Shown here: positions 10,732 through 23,046 of the stretch, one piece after another
Layout: the number at the start of each line of letters is the position of its first letter
Numbering within the stretch: position 1 is the first letter of the stretch
Source: Paracentrotus lividus
Lineage: Eukaryota; Echinodermata; Echinoidea; Camarodonta; Echinidae
Direction of reading: 5' to 3'
NCBI GenBank assembly: GCA_940671915.1
Contig: CALNVZ010000641.1
Location: forward strand, 34,994,635-35,058,634
DNA: 64,000 nt
Translations under genes and position numbers: made by a program
Notes under the pieces: model-generated
What the model was told of the DNA's origin: nothing
The model's database searches: none
What the model saw: only the letters and a program-made list of their open reading frames with translations

Positions 10732-11022
10732 CTATAAGAAATCCAAAACCTTTATCTGCACCCTCATGTGACGAATAACTTCGTCTCTAGCTGGACCTAC
10801 TAAGTGTGAAATAATAACAAACTGTTTTTTAGCAATTGGGATTTGTAATTGATAACAGTTATAGTCTACTTCTTCCAACCATTCAGTTAACTTGAGATCA
10901 CCAGGGTTCTTCGGTCTATCCCGAAATTTCCGAAGTTCAGGTGTAATAGATATAAGAAACCTCAATTCATGAACAGCTTCAGTAAACTTAGAAATTATGT
11001 CATCCTCAATCATTATTGCCAA
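10732..11022 (-). pseudogene. Gag-like fragment of an LTR retroelement
   Basis: A 96-residue frame contains a stretch resembling the capsid region of Ty3/gypsy-type Gag and the domesticated Arc/PNMA relatives: a P-x-F-x-x-R-P block (about residues 30-45), W-L-E-E-V about 20 residues on, then a GPARDEVIRH helix (about 75-85). The frame is short and lacks a zinc knuckle, protease or reverse transcriptase nearby, so it is a fragment. A residual host use is possible but nothing here shows it. Family placement is from motif memory, moderate certainty. Confidence 0.5.
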
Positions 11023-11029
11023 ATACTAA

Positions 11030-12179
11030 ACAAAATTGATACATAAAACACAACTTTTTGTCTCTTAAGTATTCAGAAATATTATAAAATCTAATTACTT
11101 TTAGTGTCTATCAAACTAGTGTAAGAGTACAGTCTCCGCGTGAGGTGGCGAAATTATAGTTCAACTTATATAGGACTCAGGAAAACAAAATGGCGGCTGA
11201 CACATTGAAGTAAAATTCGGTTTGGTATTTATTAAATATATAACGAAGAAATAAAATGACAAGTCCACGTACAGTCACAAGCAAAGCGGTAAAGGTGCAT
11301 TAATTAAATATAAACAGTCTCAGAGGCTGGGCTTATAAAGACGCGAAAAACCATGCTTCGATCCGCAACAAAAATGCCTAACTCAAAATGGCCAACGTAA
11401 GCTCGAACACAAAAATGGCTCTCGAAAGCTCTAACATAAAATGGCTGCTGAGTCACACATGAGCTTCGCCTATATGTGATGCATCACATCAAAATGAGAG
11501 ACAAGTCGCAGAGCAAATTCAGCAAAGGGTCAAGGAAATTTGTAAAATAATCATAAATGTCTAATTTGGGGGATGGTATTTTTTTCATTTTCCGAAACTT
11601 CAATGTTTCATTTGTGCTCTACAAAAATATTGAACAAAAAAGATAAAGTGAAAGTAATAAAAAAGGGATTTGTTTGCCAATATCTTGGACTCTTTTCTGG
11701 CGACTTGTCCCTCATTTTGACGTGATGCATCACATATATCAATTTCGGTAATGGTTAGGGAAATCGAGTCCAACAAGCCCCGCCTCCTGTATAACAAACT
11801 AACAAATGAAAGCACCGCGCACCCTTTCGCCTCTCTGGTCCATTGCACAATAAGCAATAGTAAATAGTAGTAGTAGTATTTTACGAGCTGTGATTGGTTG
11901 AAAGGATGTCACGTGTCGTGCAACATTCTGGTATGTTGCACGCTTTTTGTTATGTTGAACGTTTTTTTTTTTTTTTTTTTATGTTGCACGGTTATTCATG
12001 TTGCAGGATAGGGAATCCCGTGACGGGTGGATAAGTTACTTGTCAGACCTTTTTTATTTGGCCGCATGATGGGGTCATTGTCTGGGGGCTTCACTTTTTT
12101 TTAATGGGGGCTATTTTTTTTTAGTGGGGGCTTTTTGCGAGGGGCATTATTTTTTTTATTTTTTTGTGGGGGCGGACAT

Positions 12180-12214
<35 letters not shown>

Positions 12215-12320
12215 ATGTCACATTAAAAAAAAAAAAAAAAAAAAAAAATGGGAGGGGGGGGGGCCGCCAAAAAAAATTGGGGCCATTTTTTTTTTTTTGT
12301 ATAGAAACTTCATTTAAGGA
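11030..12320. other. Gene-free stretch with a small inverted-repeat element
   Basis: At 11472-11738 the sequence TATGTGATGCATCACATC, then AAAATGAGAGACAAGTCGC, returns inverted as GCGACTTGTCCCTCATTTTG and GTGATGCATCACATA, a ~265-base MITE-like foldback. Repeats of ATGTTGCACG lie at about 11920-12005. From 12050 to 12300 the DNA is mononucleotide runs (T, A, G) that open meaningless ORFs. No gene is seen. Confidence 0.6.
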
Positions 12321-12325
12321 CCATT

Positions 12326-14190
12326 CTTGGTCACGTGTGTGACCGAATTAATGCAAAATCTTGACTTTAAATTGGCTATAACTCTAACAATTTTAAAGAT
12401 ATGCTGATTTAATGTTTATATCGTGCTAATATATTGTTGGCTATCATTTGTAAATATTTTTGATATTTACAATATGCATGTTCAAGGTCAGAGGTCAAAA
12501 GAAGTGGGTCACGTGTGTGACTTCAACAGAACGCATGATTTTTGAAACTTCAATTTTCATTTTTGAAATTCCTGTGAGTTTTAAAATGATGAAATGTTCT
12601 TATTGCTGTGAGATATGCATTATGGACCTGTTACCCAAAAAATACCACTGGATAGGAGTCATCTCTAAAATTTCTTTTTTTTAATCTATTATTTTATATG
12701 TGATGTCGGGTCACGTGTGTGACATTTTAGTGGGTCACGTGTGTGACCTATGGCAAATTGTACAGAAAAATGAATATATATGTTATTTATGCAATAAATG
12801 TACATTTCGAGCATTACTATTATCCGCTGTGGTAAAAAATTTTATGAACCTCAACCCTAGTCAGTCAAGGGGGGGTGTTTGTAGCTTCAAGACTGGGGAG
12901 GGCGGGTAGGGACGGGGCCATGAGCCCTCTATAAGATCTTGGCTGTTGATCCGCGCGAGCGCGCCGAAAATTTGGACGATGGTAGTGTGTGATGTAACTA
13001 AAAGAAAGCACTGTTAATTTTCCCATAATAATAATAATTTATTTTATATGAATTAATTATGCCAATTTATGCATTGTATGAAGTCATAATTTTTGTTCCA
13101 ATTGACAAACTACAGCTTCTGGAATGCTAATTTTGTGTTTGCATAATCTTTATAGGATTCCTAACAATTGTACTTGGAAAAAAACTTGATATTGAACTAA
13201 ATTCCTTGTGTATTTTATTGTTTTATGAATTTCTTATGTATTTCGTTGTTTTTTCGACCATTTGTTTTGTTTGTTTGTTCTTTTTGTTGTTTTTTGTTGT
13301 TGTTGTTTTTTCGCAAAAATTATTGCAGAACCATTTTGGAGCATAATAATGCTAAAATGCAATTAATTCAGCAATGAAAGTGAAAATAATCAGAATTTAT
13401 ATGACCGCCCCACCCAGCGGGTCACGTGTTTGACGCAGTTTGTTTGCTAATTAATAATCAAATTAAAACTTGTCATGGATTCTAATTTAGTGAGATGCAA
13501 GGTACATTAAATCTAGCTTTGATGAAATAATTATAATAATTACCAGAGCCATGGTTAAGACGGGGCATAACACTTTTTGTGTTTTCTGGTTACTTGTTGT
13601 TGCATTTTGAGGGCAGTTAATTTCCAGGGTTGATTATCTTAATATAATCAATTTAACAACAATTATTTTTGGGGTTAGATTAAAAGGAATAGAGGTAAAT
13701 AATAATATAATGACAGTAATCAAGTAAGGAAGTCAGCATATCCATTCCAGTCAGGGTTAAAAAAATGATATTTTATTTACCGTTTTCCATTTAATATCAT
13801 TTATGTTAATTATGCAAATAGACATGAACAATTGCAAAAATCACGAAAAAACATCAGTTCATGAAACTTCAGACATTGCTCTATTTGAATATGCAGCTTA
13901 AAATCAAAAAGCAAAATCTTTGTCCCCAATAGGTTCACTTTTCAAAGAATGGCCGAATAGCCTGGTCCCTTTTTTTAAGCATGACATAGTTGGTCACACA
14001 CGCTGACCCGTGGGTCACGTGTGTGACCAATTTCAAAGTTAATAACAAACTAAATTAAAAGCTGTCATGGCTTCATATTGGTGAGATGCAAGGCACATTA
14101 TATCTAGCTTTGGAGAAAAAATTTTAATAATATAGAACCATGGTATTCGGGGGCGTTAACTTTTCGTGTTTTGGTCACGTGTGTGACATT
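12326..14190. promoter_or_regulatory. Cluster of GGTCACGTGTGTGACC-like sites (E-box core)
   Basis: The motif GGTCACGTGTGTGAC occurs near 12329, 12507, 12709, 12733, 13420 (one mismatch), 14013 and 14173, with a variant inverted form (GGTCACACACGCTGACC) at 13992. Each site contains CACGTG (bHLH/bZIP-type core) and a GTCAC...GTGAC inverted repeat with a 4-base spacer. Two of the intervals are tandem copies of one another (about 13445-13975 and 14040-14545). Whether this is regulatory or simply the repeated part of a transposon is unknown. Confidence 0.5.
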
Positions 14191-14560
14191 TGATGGCAAT
14201 TAATTTCTTTAGTTAATTATCTTAAAACAATCAATTCAACACCATATTTTTCAGTTAAATCTAAAGGAATGAAGTTAAAAAAGGGTATAATGACAATAAT
14301 CAAAGTAAGGAGACCAGCATATACAATCAATTCAGGGTCAAAGAAATGATATTTTACCGTACCATTTTTCTATTCAAATTTTTTGCATGTTAATTTATGC
14401 AAATGAGCATGAAAAATTTGTAAAATTAAGATAAAAAATGCATGTTATGAAACTTCAGACAATGCTCTATATGAATGTGCAGCTTAAAAACAAAAAGGAC
14501 AAACTTTATTTTTTCCAAAAAAGGTTCACTTTTCAAAGAATCGCCCTTAATAATAATTAT
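13440..14560 (+). repeat. Diverged tandem duplication, ~590-base unit
   Basis: Positions 13445-13975 and 14040-14545 share ordered blocks: TAATAATCAAATTAAAA / TAATAACAAACTAAATTAAAA, GTGAGATGCAAGG, CATTA(A/T)ATCTAGCTTTG, ACCATGG, and TGAAACTTCAGACA(T/A)TGCTCTAT. Both are flanked by CACGTG sites. No ORF is conserved between the copies. Confidence 0.75.
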
Positions 14561-14749
14561 AAAAAAAAGAATGGGGGGGGGGGGCGCTCAAAAAATTAGA
14601 GGCCGATTTTTTTTTTTATGGCCCCCATTTTTTTTTTGGGGGGGAGGGGCATGTATTTCATTTTTTTTTTATATTATTATTATTTCAAATAAAATAACAT
14701 GGGCCCACTTTTTTGGGGGCGGCTAATTTTAGGGGGCTATTTACTATAA

Positions 14750-14945
14750 TAAATAGTGCATGCTCTATTAATGCAACATTACTGACTATGTGAACTCCAA
14801 ATACTAAATTATCCCTCGTGCACCTCTATTTCACCTCGGCCTACGCCCTCGGTCAAATAAAGATGCCCTCGGGATAATTTAGTATTTGTCGTGCACATAA
14901 TCTAGTATTTTGCATGGTAGAGCATGCACTATTTATATAATAGAG
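14750..14945. repeat. Small hairpin MITE
   Basis: AAATAGTGCATGCTCTAT at 14752-14769 is mirrored by AGAGCATGCACTATTTA at 14922-14938. The centre is itself palindromic: ACTAAATTATCCC...GGGATAATTTAGT. No ORF. The target duplication is unclear. Confidence 0.65.
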
Positions 14946-15379
14946 CACGTGCCTCATGCGTCGAAAAGTAGGCGTGTCTAACATGGCCAGAAATATGTTG
15001 GGTTACGCCAATTAAATATTGCCCAAAACCTTGCACCCGGAAAAGCTATGAATAGGATAGGATGCTATTACTATAGTTAACAGAAATACATTTAACCGAC
15101 ATAGCACCTGCGCGAATGTCATGAATACTGATTACCGCTAAAGCAGGGACCGTCTCCAAATAACTCAATACGATCCCCTGACTCAATGCAGTTACAGTGC
15201 ATACATAATATCCCTTAATCTAATGTGAACGAACTTAAATAGATCAACCTATGAAACCTTCTAAACTATGTCCTTTCACTGACAATTAGTGGCCTAGCGC
15301 CCTCTGTAAAATTGACTTACATTATAATTATTTAATAGGGGAAACGGTCAATAGACCATACCACTACATGTTCTTATAA

Positions 15380-16796
15380 TTTTACATGGGTAGGGTAACT
15401 TGGAGTAAGTGGGACAGTGGGGTAAGTGGGAAAATTTGGGGGAATCGCATATATGCATATGATTAAGACCTGCCTTAGTGGAGGAACTATTTTAGCGTGA
15501 GTAAACATACATCTAGCAACAAATTGCATGCCTGTTTTGGAAAAATTGACAGTTATCAGAAAAATAATCGTTAAAAATTTGTAATATCTCACGTTTTGAC
15601 ATAACACGATTGCCAAATAGCTAACTTTGAAAATACACATGTATGGAAACTTGTCTTTGTATTTCCCTAATCCCTTTTGTTTTAGGGGTAACGTGGCATT
15701 GAAATTGTTCACAAAATAAATTTTAAACTAGAAAATAAAATAAAATGAAATAAGATTTAAACAAAAGACTTAAAGCAATTGTTTTAACTAACTGTCCCAT
15801 TTACCCCACATGCTCGGGGTAAGTGGGACGCCCCAATTTCAATAGTATTTTAATGTATTAATAAAGTTTGCGAAGATAGAACTTCACTCCGCACTTTTAT
15901 ATCACAGATCACTGCATGTATTACCCCAATTTGACGGCTGGGGTAAGTTGAACAATGGAGTAATAATGATTAATATTGCCACTTTGACCGTCATTCGGAG
16001 AATTTTTTTACCAAAACAATTCTAAAACGTTTATATCTAAATAAACTACAAAATGAGATATATGATTGCTTTTAAAAACCTTGTTTTATAAATAATGCTT
16101 AGGTAAATTTTTCAAGTGTCCCACGGGTTTTATTAAAAGGGGCACTGATATTGTTGATTTATGCAGGCTTTAAAACTTTAGTCTTTGTAAAGTTGTAATA
16201 CGGGAAAGAAATAAGTTCTATTTTTATTTTATACTATATCTTTTGTTTACTTTCATACAAAACGGGGGTAAAGGACGAAGGAAAGGCGTGCTTTGTTTAC
16301 AGAATCACAGGTTTAAAAAGTGCTCTTGAGCTTTGATATGATGAAAAAAAACCACTTCTTTTTCATTACTTTAAATGTGTACAGAAAAGAAAAATAATAA
16401 TGAGTCGTGACAACGTTTGAGAAAATAGTTTGGCAATAAATTCTTATGATATCTGGAATATCATTTCTAAGATTCTTAGAAATTATATTCCAGATGTATA
16501 AACAGTGTTTATGAAGACAGAGATCTTTGTTTCTCACTTTTAAACCACATTTTATTCCATGTATTATGCTGTCCCAATTTTTCCCAACTTGACGGGGTGA
16601 GTGGGACAATAGAGTGGTAATGATTAAGTGTCACCTTAACCTTCATTTGGTGGAAATTGAAACCAATACATCTATCAAACGTTTATATCTAAATAAACTT
16701 CAAAATGAGGTATGTGATTGCTTTATTGAGTATCTTATTTTTGTGTTATGCTTACATAAATGCTTAAGTGTCCCACTAACCCCAATTTACTCTATA
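15380..16796. mobile_element. Element with repeated GGGGTAAGTGGGAC boxes
   Basis: The left edge reads GGTAACTTGGAGTAAGTGGGACAG and the right edge GTGTCCCACTAACCCCAATTTACTC, an imperfect inverted pair. Internal direct and inverted copies of GGGGTAAGTGGGAC or GTCCCA...TTACCCC lie near 15413, 15796-15830, 15940, 16578 and 16766. Two internal blocks are duplicates (GTAATAATGATTAATATTGCC near 15958 and GTAATGATTAAGTGTCACC near 16617; TTATATCTAAATAAAC at 16031 and 16684). The ORFs at 15374, 16313 and 16614 show no domains. Confidence 0.6.
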
Positions 16797-17051
16797 TTAT
16801 ATTTGTTAAATGTAACGTACATACTTGCACTAATTGTGGAAAATAAATGAATTTAACTGAACATCATCTACACCGTCACCATAATATAAATGCCAAAAAT
16901 GCCACAGTTAACCCTAATACTGGGATCAAGTACTTGTATAGCTCAATGATAATCCACATCTCCATGCCCATTATCATCAACATGGCCGTTATCAACACCA
17001 TGCTCGCCATACAAGACCTTAATATAATCCTCATCGTCATATAAAACTCAC

Positions 17052-18749
17052 TGGGAGATTCTTCTGTGAGTAAGGTGCTCTCTGCCATGGCAATCTCGAT
17101 CAATATCCATATAGTCCATTGGCTCGTTGCTGCTCGGATACGTTGGCGGTCTGCTGGTTGGCGGTCTAGCTTCTCATATCGCAGGTTCGGCATCTGTCCA
17201 GTTCTGCAAAATACAGTTTGATGCAGAATAACTAGGAAATTGTGCATTGCTCAAAATACAGAATGAAAAGTTAACTCAACGTTTCCTTAGGGAGATTATA
17301 CTCTTTTTATTATAACAATTTGTTTTGTATTGAACACAAGTGCAAAATATCGTTTGTGCCAATACCAGTAAAGAAGTGTTACTATTCATGCCATTGTAGG
17401 ACCGGTATTATAGCAAAAAACTATATTAACCTTGTGTTTGAAAGCCTAAATTTGAAATTGTTTTCGATGGACTGTACTTCCTTTGGTGCTGCACTTTAGA
17501 GTTATATAATCGTGTATAGTTTTATAATAACATCATGTACTCACTGCAATACATAGGTGGCTGCCCTGGGCAAATACGACGCTGCACATACAACTCTTTT
17601 TTAAAAATAAAAGCAACACTAACATTCCTCAAGTGACAAAATGACATTCAGACCAGAGTAGCATTTACGCCATTTTCCACACCCTTTTATGCTAATTTGT
17701 TTTCTTATTCCAGTGCATATGCTTTCGATAATAACTTAACAAACTTCAACATTCAAGCTTACGATGCTTACCTGTATAAGAAATCAATGACGGGCATGTT
17801 TTTGTAGTAATCGATCACCCTCACAACATCTCCCATGCGATAGCGATAAAGACCAAACCGTTGTGTGACGACTACTTCGTAGTTCTGATCCTTCTCAACT
17901 TCGTCCAAGAAGAAAGTTGGAGGATCGGCCAAAGACCTATCATGGAATTAATCCAAATGAGTTGTTTAATTTATGATGGTAATGTTTAATCTTTACACCA
18001 TCTTTTGAGGAGGTATTATGATTAATTAAACCTGTGAGAAGACCATTAAAGGATTTCAACATTATTTAGTCTTGCTCATAGCCTAGGTGCACCTGCACTT
18101 TGGAAGGGAGCATTTCAAGACGGAAAGGACGCAGGCTGTAGGTAAAAAAAAAAACACCATCAACTTGCGACAACTTGGATAAACGGGTCTATGACAATTG
18201 CTCCGCTGTAAACCTCATACACTAATCGAATGATTTATAACTTCAACCCCGGAACATATCTCTAAACCATACCCTACCCTGAACCTAACTCTAAAATTCA
18301 CATTAAACCATGTAGTAACCCTAACCCTACATCTTACATAAAATGAACCCCGGAGATATTGTGGTCGGATAATTTGTCTGTTCCGTTCCGCGGTACATAT
18401 TTGAATAATCTTACATGTCATCTTCCTTGATGAATTCCATGAGGGTGTCTTGGACCAGTGGGATGTAGCCTTTGTTAATATACTTCGGACCAGGACTAAC
18501 ACCAAGATTAGCTTCTGAGCAACTGTAGCTTACTGACAGCAGGTCCACACCTGAGTGAGGCAAAAGGGAGGAACCTTTTTAAAATAACGAGTGACCCACG
18601 GTCAGCAATTGGGGCACCAAAAGGCACATGTGATTACTGCTATTGAAAAATGAGGAAGCATCAAAACCATTGAATGTCTGTTTTTTTTTTGTTGCATGTG
18701 TGGGTGTGGGTGAGTGTGTGATAGCGTGAGAGCAGATGTGTGCGGATGT

Positions 18750-18790
<41 letters not shown>

Positions 18791-20962
18791 TTCTTGGTCA
18801 GTAGTTATTTAGTACTTTATTCTTAAAACGACTCATTTTTTTTCCGGCCTCATTGTGGCTAATACACCTGTGATTAAGGATTGTAGAGACGAAGGACGAT
18901 CATCTAGGGTATCTGAATACTGTATTATCCTTCTCATGCTTCTGGAGAATTAAAAGCAATATAGCCTAAAGCAATAAATGCCCCTCAATAGAATGTGAAA
19001 GAAATCAAACAATTATGAGCTTCCATCAATTAGAATTTTGTGCCGAAAGTTTGTTAATTCAGTAGCACACAAGATGGGAAGTCAGTTGGAATAAATAAGG
19101 CTTACCTTTAGCATAAGTGTCTTTCATCCTTGGCCAGCTCCCAGTCGAATCAACAGCCATGATCACACTGATGCGAGGCCAGATCCTCCTTATGATACCC
19201 TCAAAACCTTTCTCAAACTCCACCCGTAGTTGGGAAGCCCGGGCAGGATCGGCACCATACCTGGATTAATGAATGCCAATTCATTTAACTTTTATCAAAA
19301 TAAGAGTACGTGTAGTGGCAACAAACGCGGACTTTAGGGTGCTATCTCACTTCGCGGAGACGTCTCCGCGACAGAATAGAAATTTCGTCTCCGCGACGGA
19401 TAAATAGTATTAGAGACGTCTCCGAGACGTCTCCGCGACGATTTATGGAAAAAAATCCGTCACCGAAATTCAGGAGACGTCTCCGAGACGTGAGATAGCA
19501 CCCTAAGTTCACAGGGTACGCGCTTTGTTTGGATTATTAAGCGATTTGTAACAATCACGAATTCCATATAGTTACGTCCCCATTCCAATCCGCCAATGGC
19601 ATGAATGGCTTAGATATGCTATGTATCAAACGATAGAGGGAGCTTTTACTTTTGGAAAAATCGGAGATCTACGATTCTTACCTCTGCAATTCCTTGGACA
19701 GGCTTTCCCTGATGTCAGGTTCAAGGTTCAGCTCAGGGTTGATTGTTCCAAGCTCAACGTCTCTGGTGAGATTCTTCCACTCGCCCTCCAGAAGCTTCAT
19801 GGAACTCTCAACGAAATGAAGGAAGCCGCAGCGAATGGTACCTACCTCAGGGTCGAAGAGATTGAACAGCAGCTGCACATAGAATGCTTCATGCATGGAT
19901 GATATCCTATATCCTGCAGGAGGTGTGGAGAAAGGCGCAAAGACCCAGTCCGTATCTTCCGGCATTGTCGCGATGGGTTCGATCCTGGCGCCATGATTCG
20001 TCCTTTGAATCTTCGGGTTGACGAACAGATGAAGACATTTGGACAATGGATTCTTAAGATAGTGATGATGTGTGACATAGACCCATAATATGTCAACCTT
20101 CATCATGACCTTTGTTTTGTTCTTGATTGGAATGTATTTAGATTTACCGGTAGTACCAGTCGTTCTGATGAAAGTGTCTGCTGATCCATCAACAAGAACG
20201 TTCTCTTCGCCTTCAAGCATTCGATCCACGTACGGCTGAAAGGGTTCGTAGTTTTTCAAAGGATGTAGCTTTCGAAGCTTCTCCAAGGTTGTCGCATCTG
20301 CAAGCCCATTGTCTCTGGCATACGCGGTTCGTCCATTCTTCTTCAGGATATCTTGCCATAGACGTTTCTGTTGCTTCATAGGATCTTCGCAGGACTTCAG
20401 CAAAGCAGTATGGGTATGCTTTCCAAAAACCCTTACAATTGTTACAAAGAGGAGATGTTCAGTTACCTTACGGAGACTTTGACGGGGACATGGTTGCTGG
20501 CTTAAGACCCAGGCGTAGATGAGTGACACGGAGAGAAATATTATCCCCAGGAGACCTGTATGAGAATATATTGAATCATTAAGTTCTTGGTATTTCCTAA
20601 ATCCGGCACTCTAGACTCCCTTGTATATCTACGTGATCCTGACCTTACATCTACCCACTGCCCAGTGACATAAAGAGGTACGACCAATTACAAATTCAAA
20701 ACATCAACAGTCACCCTGACTGTTTCACAGTAATACTTCTATGCAAGAAGTCTAAATAACAAGGGTCCGGATTGGTTACTATCGATTTCCAGTTAATCGT
20801 GACTTTTTACGTTACAGGGCACAAGGCTCTAAATTATGCAAAGGCCCATTTGGGCTTTATTGACATGAACACTCTATGACAAATATCATGATTCCAGTGT
20901 TGTGTCTTTTAAGGGTGCATACATTGCCATCTTTTAAGGTATCCCTAAGTTTAAATGACCCC

Positions 20963-20996
<34 letters not shown>

Positions 20997-23046
20997 CGTG
21001 TCTCGTAAAAAAGAAAATAATTAAAAATATCAGTGGTGTAATGGCAGTCACCTCACCACTCTTTTTAAATGCCTATAAAGTGATGTTTTTCAAACTCAAT
21101 AGATCAATAAAAGTCTTTATCAAATAAATGGTATAGTTGGGGAAACCTTTTTTCATTGTATGCAGATTAGTCACAACCTGGTAATGCTTGATATTTCCAT
21201 AAACAGGAGAATATAAGCTTTCTTATGCATTTTTTAAAATCTCATTTAGTCATGTAGATCTTAAAAAGATAATGATTAGTTTTCTACAATCAATAAAGAT
21301 TCCTTTTTGTGCACGTAAAATAAAAATCCATTTGGCTACAGTTTATTTTCAAGCCTTCAACATATTATATTAGCATAACTTTTGTTCTACAAAACCACTG
21401 TTATTTGAAACAAATTGCATCAGCAAGAAAGATATTTTGGCTTCTTTTTGGTACAATATACGCACATCATGTGAGAAGATTTCATACCTAATTTATTTTT
21501 TACCCGACGACGGTACCATTTTTTGAAATACAGTCTGTACATATGGACATATGTATGAAGAACAGTGTTTTTGTACATGGACAAGGTCAATTGTAGTTTT
21601 GTGTTGCCATAATATCATTAGTTACTTTGTATCCCGCATATAATTATTCCCAATTTCTTCAACCATTTTTTTAAAAATTTATTTATTATTCTTTTTAATT
21701 TTCTGTTTTCTAGGTTATAAATTTTAATGTAAGGTTCAACTCTTCACTCCCACTCATGAAAAGTGCTTTTATTATTGAGGGACGATCAATTTTCAAGAGA
21801 GAGGAGAAAAAAAACAATGCTTTAAAGGACTCATCCGGGCTGGAGTTTGCATTATAAGAAAAATAAAGTAAAATCGAAAAAGCACAACACTGAAAATTTC
21901 ATCAAAATCGGATAAGAAATAGCAAAGTTATGAATTTTCTTAGGTTTTGAATTTTTTAGGAAACAGTTCTTCAAATTGGCAAACTGATGATGTCTCAGTC
22001 CCCCTACTTTCTTTGTATTTTATTGTATGAAATACCGATTATCAAGATTTTCTGCCCCAAGGACATAAAAACACGGATTAATCCTTGTGGAATGTTCAAG
22101 GTCACAAGTGCTTTTACTTATTTCAGTATGAGGGACAGATTTTCTGTATACGCAATATATGAAAAAATGAGATAAATAGGATTTCATATAATAAAATACA
22201 CAAGAAGTAGGGGGACTGTGACATCATCAGTTTGCTCATTTGAATATTCAAATATTCAAATGAGACAATGAGACACTTGCCAAGAACTGTTTTACAAAAA
22301 AAAATCAAGACCTAAAAAAATGCATAACTTTGTTATTTTTCATCCGATTTTGATGAAATTTTCTGTGTTGTGCTTGATGAATTTTACTTAATTTTACAAA
22401 ACTTTTTCATTTCAGCCCGGACTCCTCCTTTAATTTATCAAGATACGAACCAAAATGTTCGCCATTCGATTCCAAACCGAGACCACTCTGTTTCCTATAT
22501 CGACCAGAAGGAATAGCAATAACTATATATCCATGACCAGGGGTCGACATCAAGGTAATATGCATGGTTTCGCTTATTCTTAGTACATCATTGAATCTAC
22601 TTTAATAGAAATTAAAATAACTTAGTCCTAAAATTACGCTTTTCTATTCTAGGCACTATAATAGTACATTGAGCGTATATTATACGCTTAATTGCATTTT
22701 AAGCCAAAACACAAACGATATGTTTAATAAAGTAGTATAATACACTTTTAGAATCTACATTAATAATTTTAAAAAAAAATAACTTTAAAGCCTCTTTTGC
22801 GCTTTAAAAATAAAGCATTTCTAATCAAGGCAATATACGCTCAATTAGGCCTATTCAGTTACATTCAAAACCAAAATACAAACGATATGCAGGTACTGAT
22901 TCACAATGAATATAAATCTCACCTAATATTCCTCGTAGCCATATTTGAACAGAGACAGAGAAGGCAGCGTTGATGAAAATCGCTGCCAAAAGAGCACAGG
23001 TTGATGTTACAATACCAAGTTTAAGGTGCAGACCTATCATCGCCAT
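17052..23046 (-). CDS. GH3 domain protein, gene 1 (exons 1-6; 3' exons not found)
   Basis: GH3-family acyl-amido synthetase-like protein. Exons, 5' to 3': 23046-22923, 20555-19682, 19260-19106, 18550-18415, 17936-17772, 17203-17052. All introns have GT-AG ends and the phases join (535 codons). Exon 1 gives a hydrophobic leader (MAMIGLHLKLGIVTS...) and exon 2 begins with a second hydrophobic run (LLGIIFLSVSLIYAWVLS), so a membrane-anchored enzyme is predicted. Motifs seen: TTGTTGKSKYIP (ATP loop of the ANL superfamily), GYRISSM, YSCSEANLG, and FGLYRYRMGDVVRV. Lengths match gene 2 exon by exon except exon 6 (152 versus 149 bases). Gene 2's last two exons (about 105 codons) have no recognisable counterpart downstream, down to position 1. 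The donor of exon 6 (CCA|GTGAG) is intact. If unspliced, the frame runs to 16876 with a hydrophobic tail that I regard as intronic. It may be a 3'-truncated pseudogene. Substrate unknown. Confidence 0.85.
18750..18791 (+). repeat. (GT)n microsatellite in intron 3 of gene 1
   Basis: About twenty GT dinucleotides in an otherwise unremarkable intron. Confidence 0.9.
19334..19507. repeat. MITE in intron 2 of gene 1 (TTAGGGTGCTATCTCAC ends)
   Basis: The left end TTAGGGTGCTATCTCAC and right end GTGAGATAGCACCCTAA are perfect inverted repeats. The core is made of CG-rich GAGACGTCTCCG repeats that fold on themselves. It is related to the larger element at 50505-51682, which has similar GGTATCTC ends and GTCTCCGCG repeats. 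Confidence 0.8.
20556..22922 (-). other. Intron 1 of gene 1
   Basis: A 2.4-kb intron between the leader exon and the GH3 exon. The stretch 21150-21545 aligns with 33640-34060 in intron 1 of gene 2 (for example GTACCATTTTTT...CAGACTGTAC), showing the genes share an ancestral intron. It holds a 27-base poly-A run near 20967 and a piggyBac-type MITE at 21836-22429. No further exon is seen. Confidence 0.75.
21836..22429. mobile_element. piggyBac-type MITE (TTAA target)
   Basis: TTAA flanks both ends (21832-21835 and 22430-22433). The ends are AGGACTCATCCGGGCTG and CAGCCCGGACTCCTCCT, and the inverted similarity continues far inward (TTTCATCAAAATCGGAT with ATCCGATTTTGATGAAAT; CTGATGATGTCTCAGTCCCC with GGGGACTGTGACATCATCAG). 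No transposase is present. Confidence 0.82.

Noticed and set aside
12124..12342. Plus-strand ORF with F- and K-rich runs, and a similar one at 14475-14726
   Set aside because: Produced by T, A and G homopolymers; no conserved sequence.
16876..17051. Hydrophobic C-terminal extension of gene 1 by read-through of exon 6
   Set aside because: The donor is conserved with gene 2, and the sequence beyond it is ATC-rich intron DNA also found after gene 2's exon 6; kept only as a remark because the 3' exons are missing.
19621..19902. Plus-strand ORF of 93 codons, and similar ones at 45737-46120 and 32932-33120
   Set aside because: Exact antisense shadows of GH3 exons on the minus strand.
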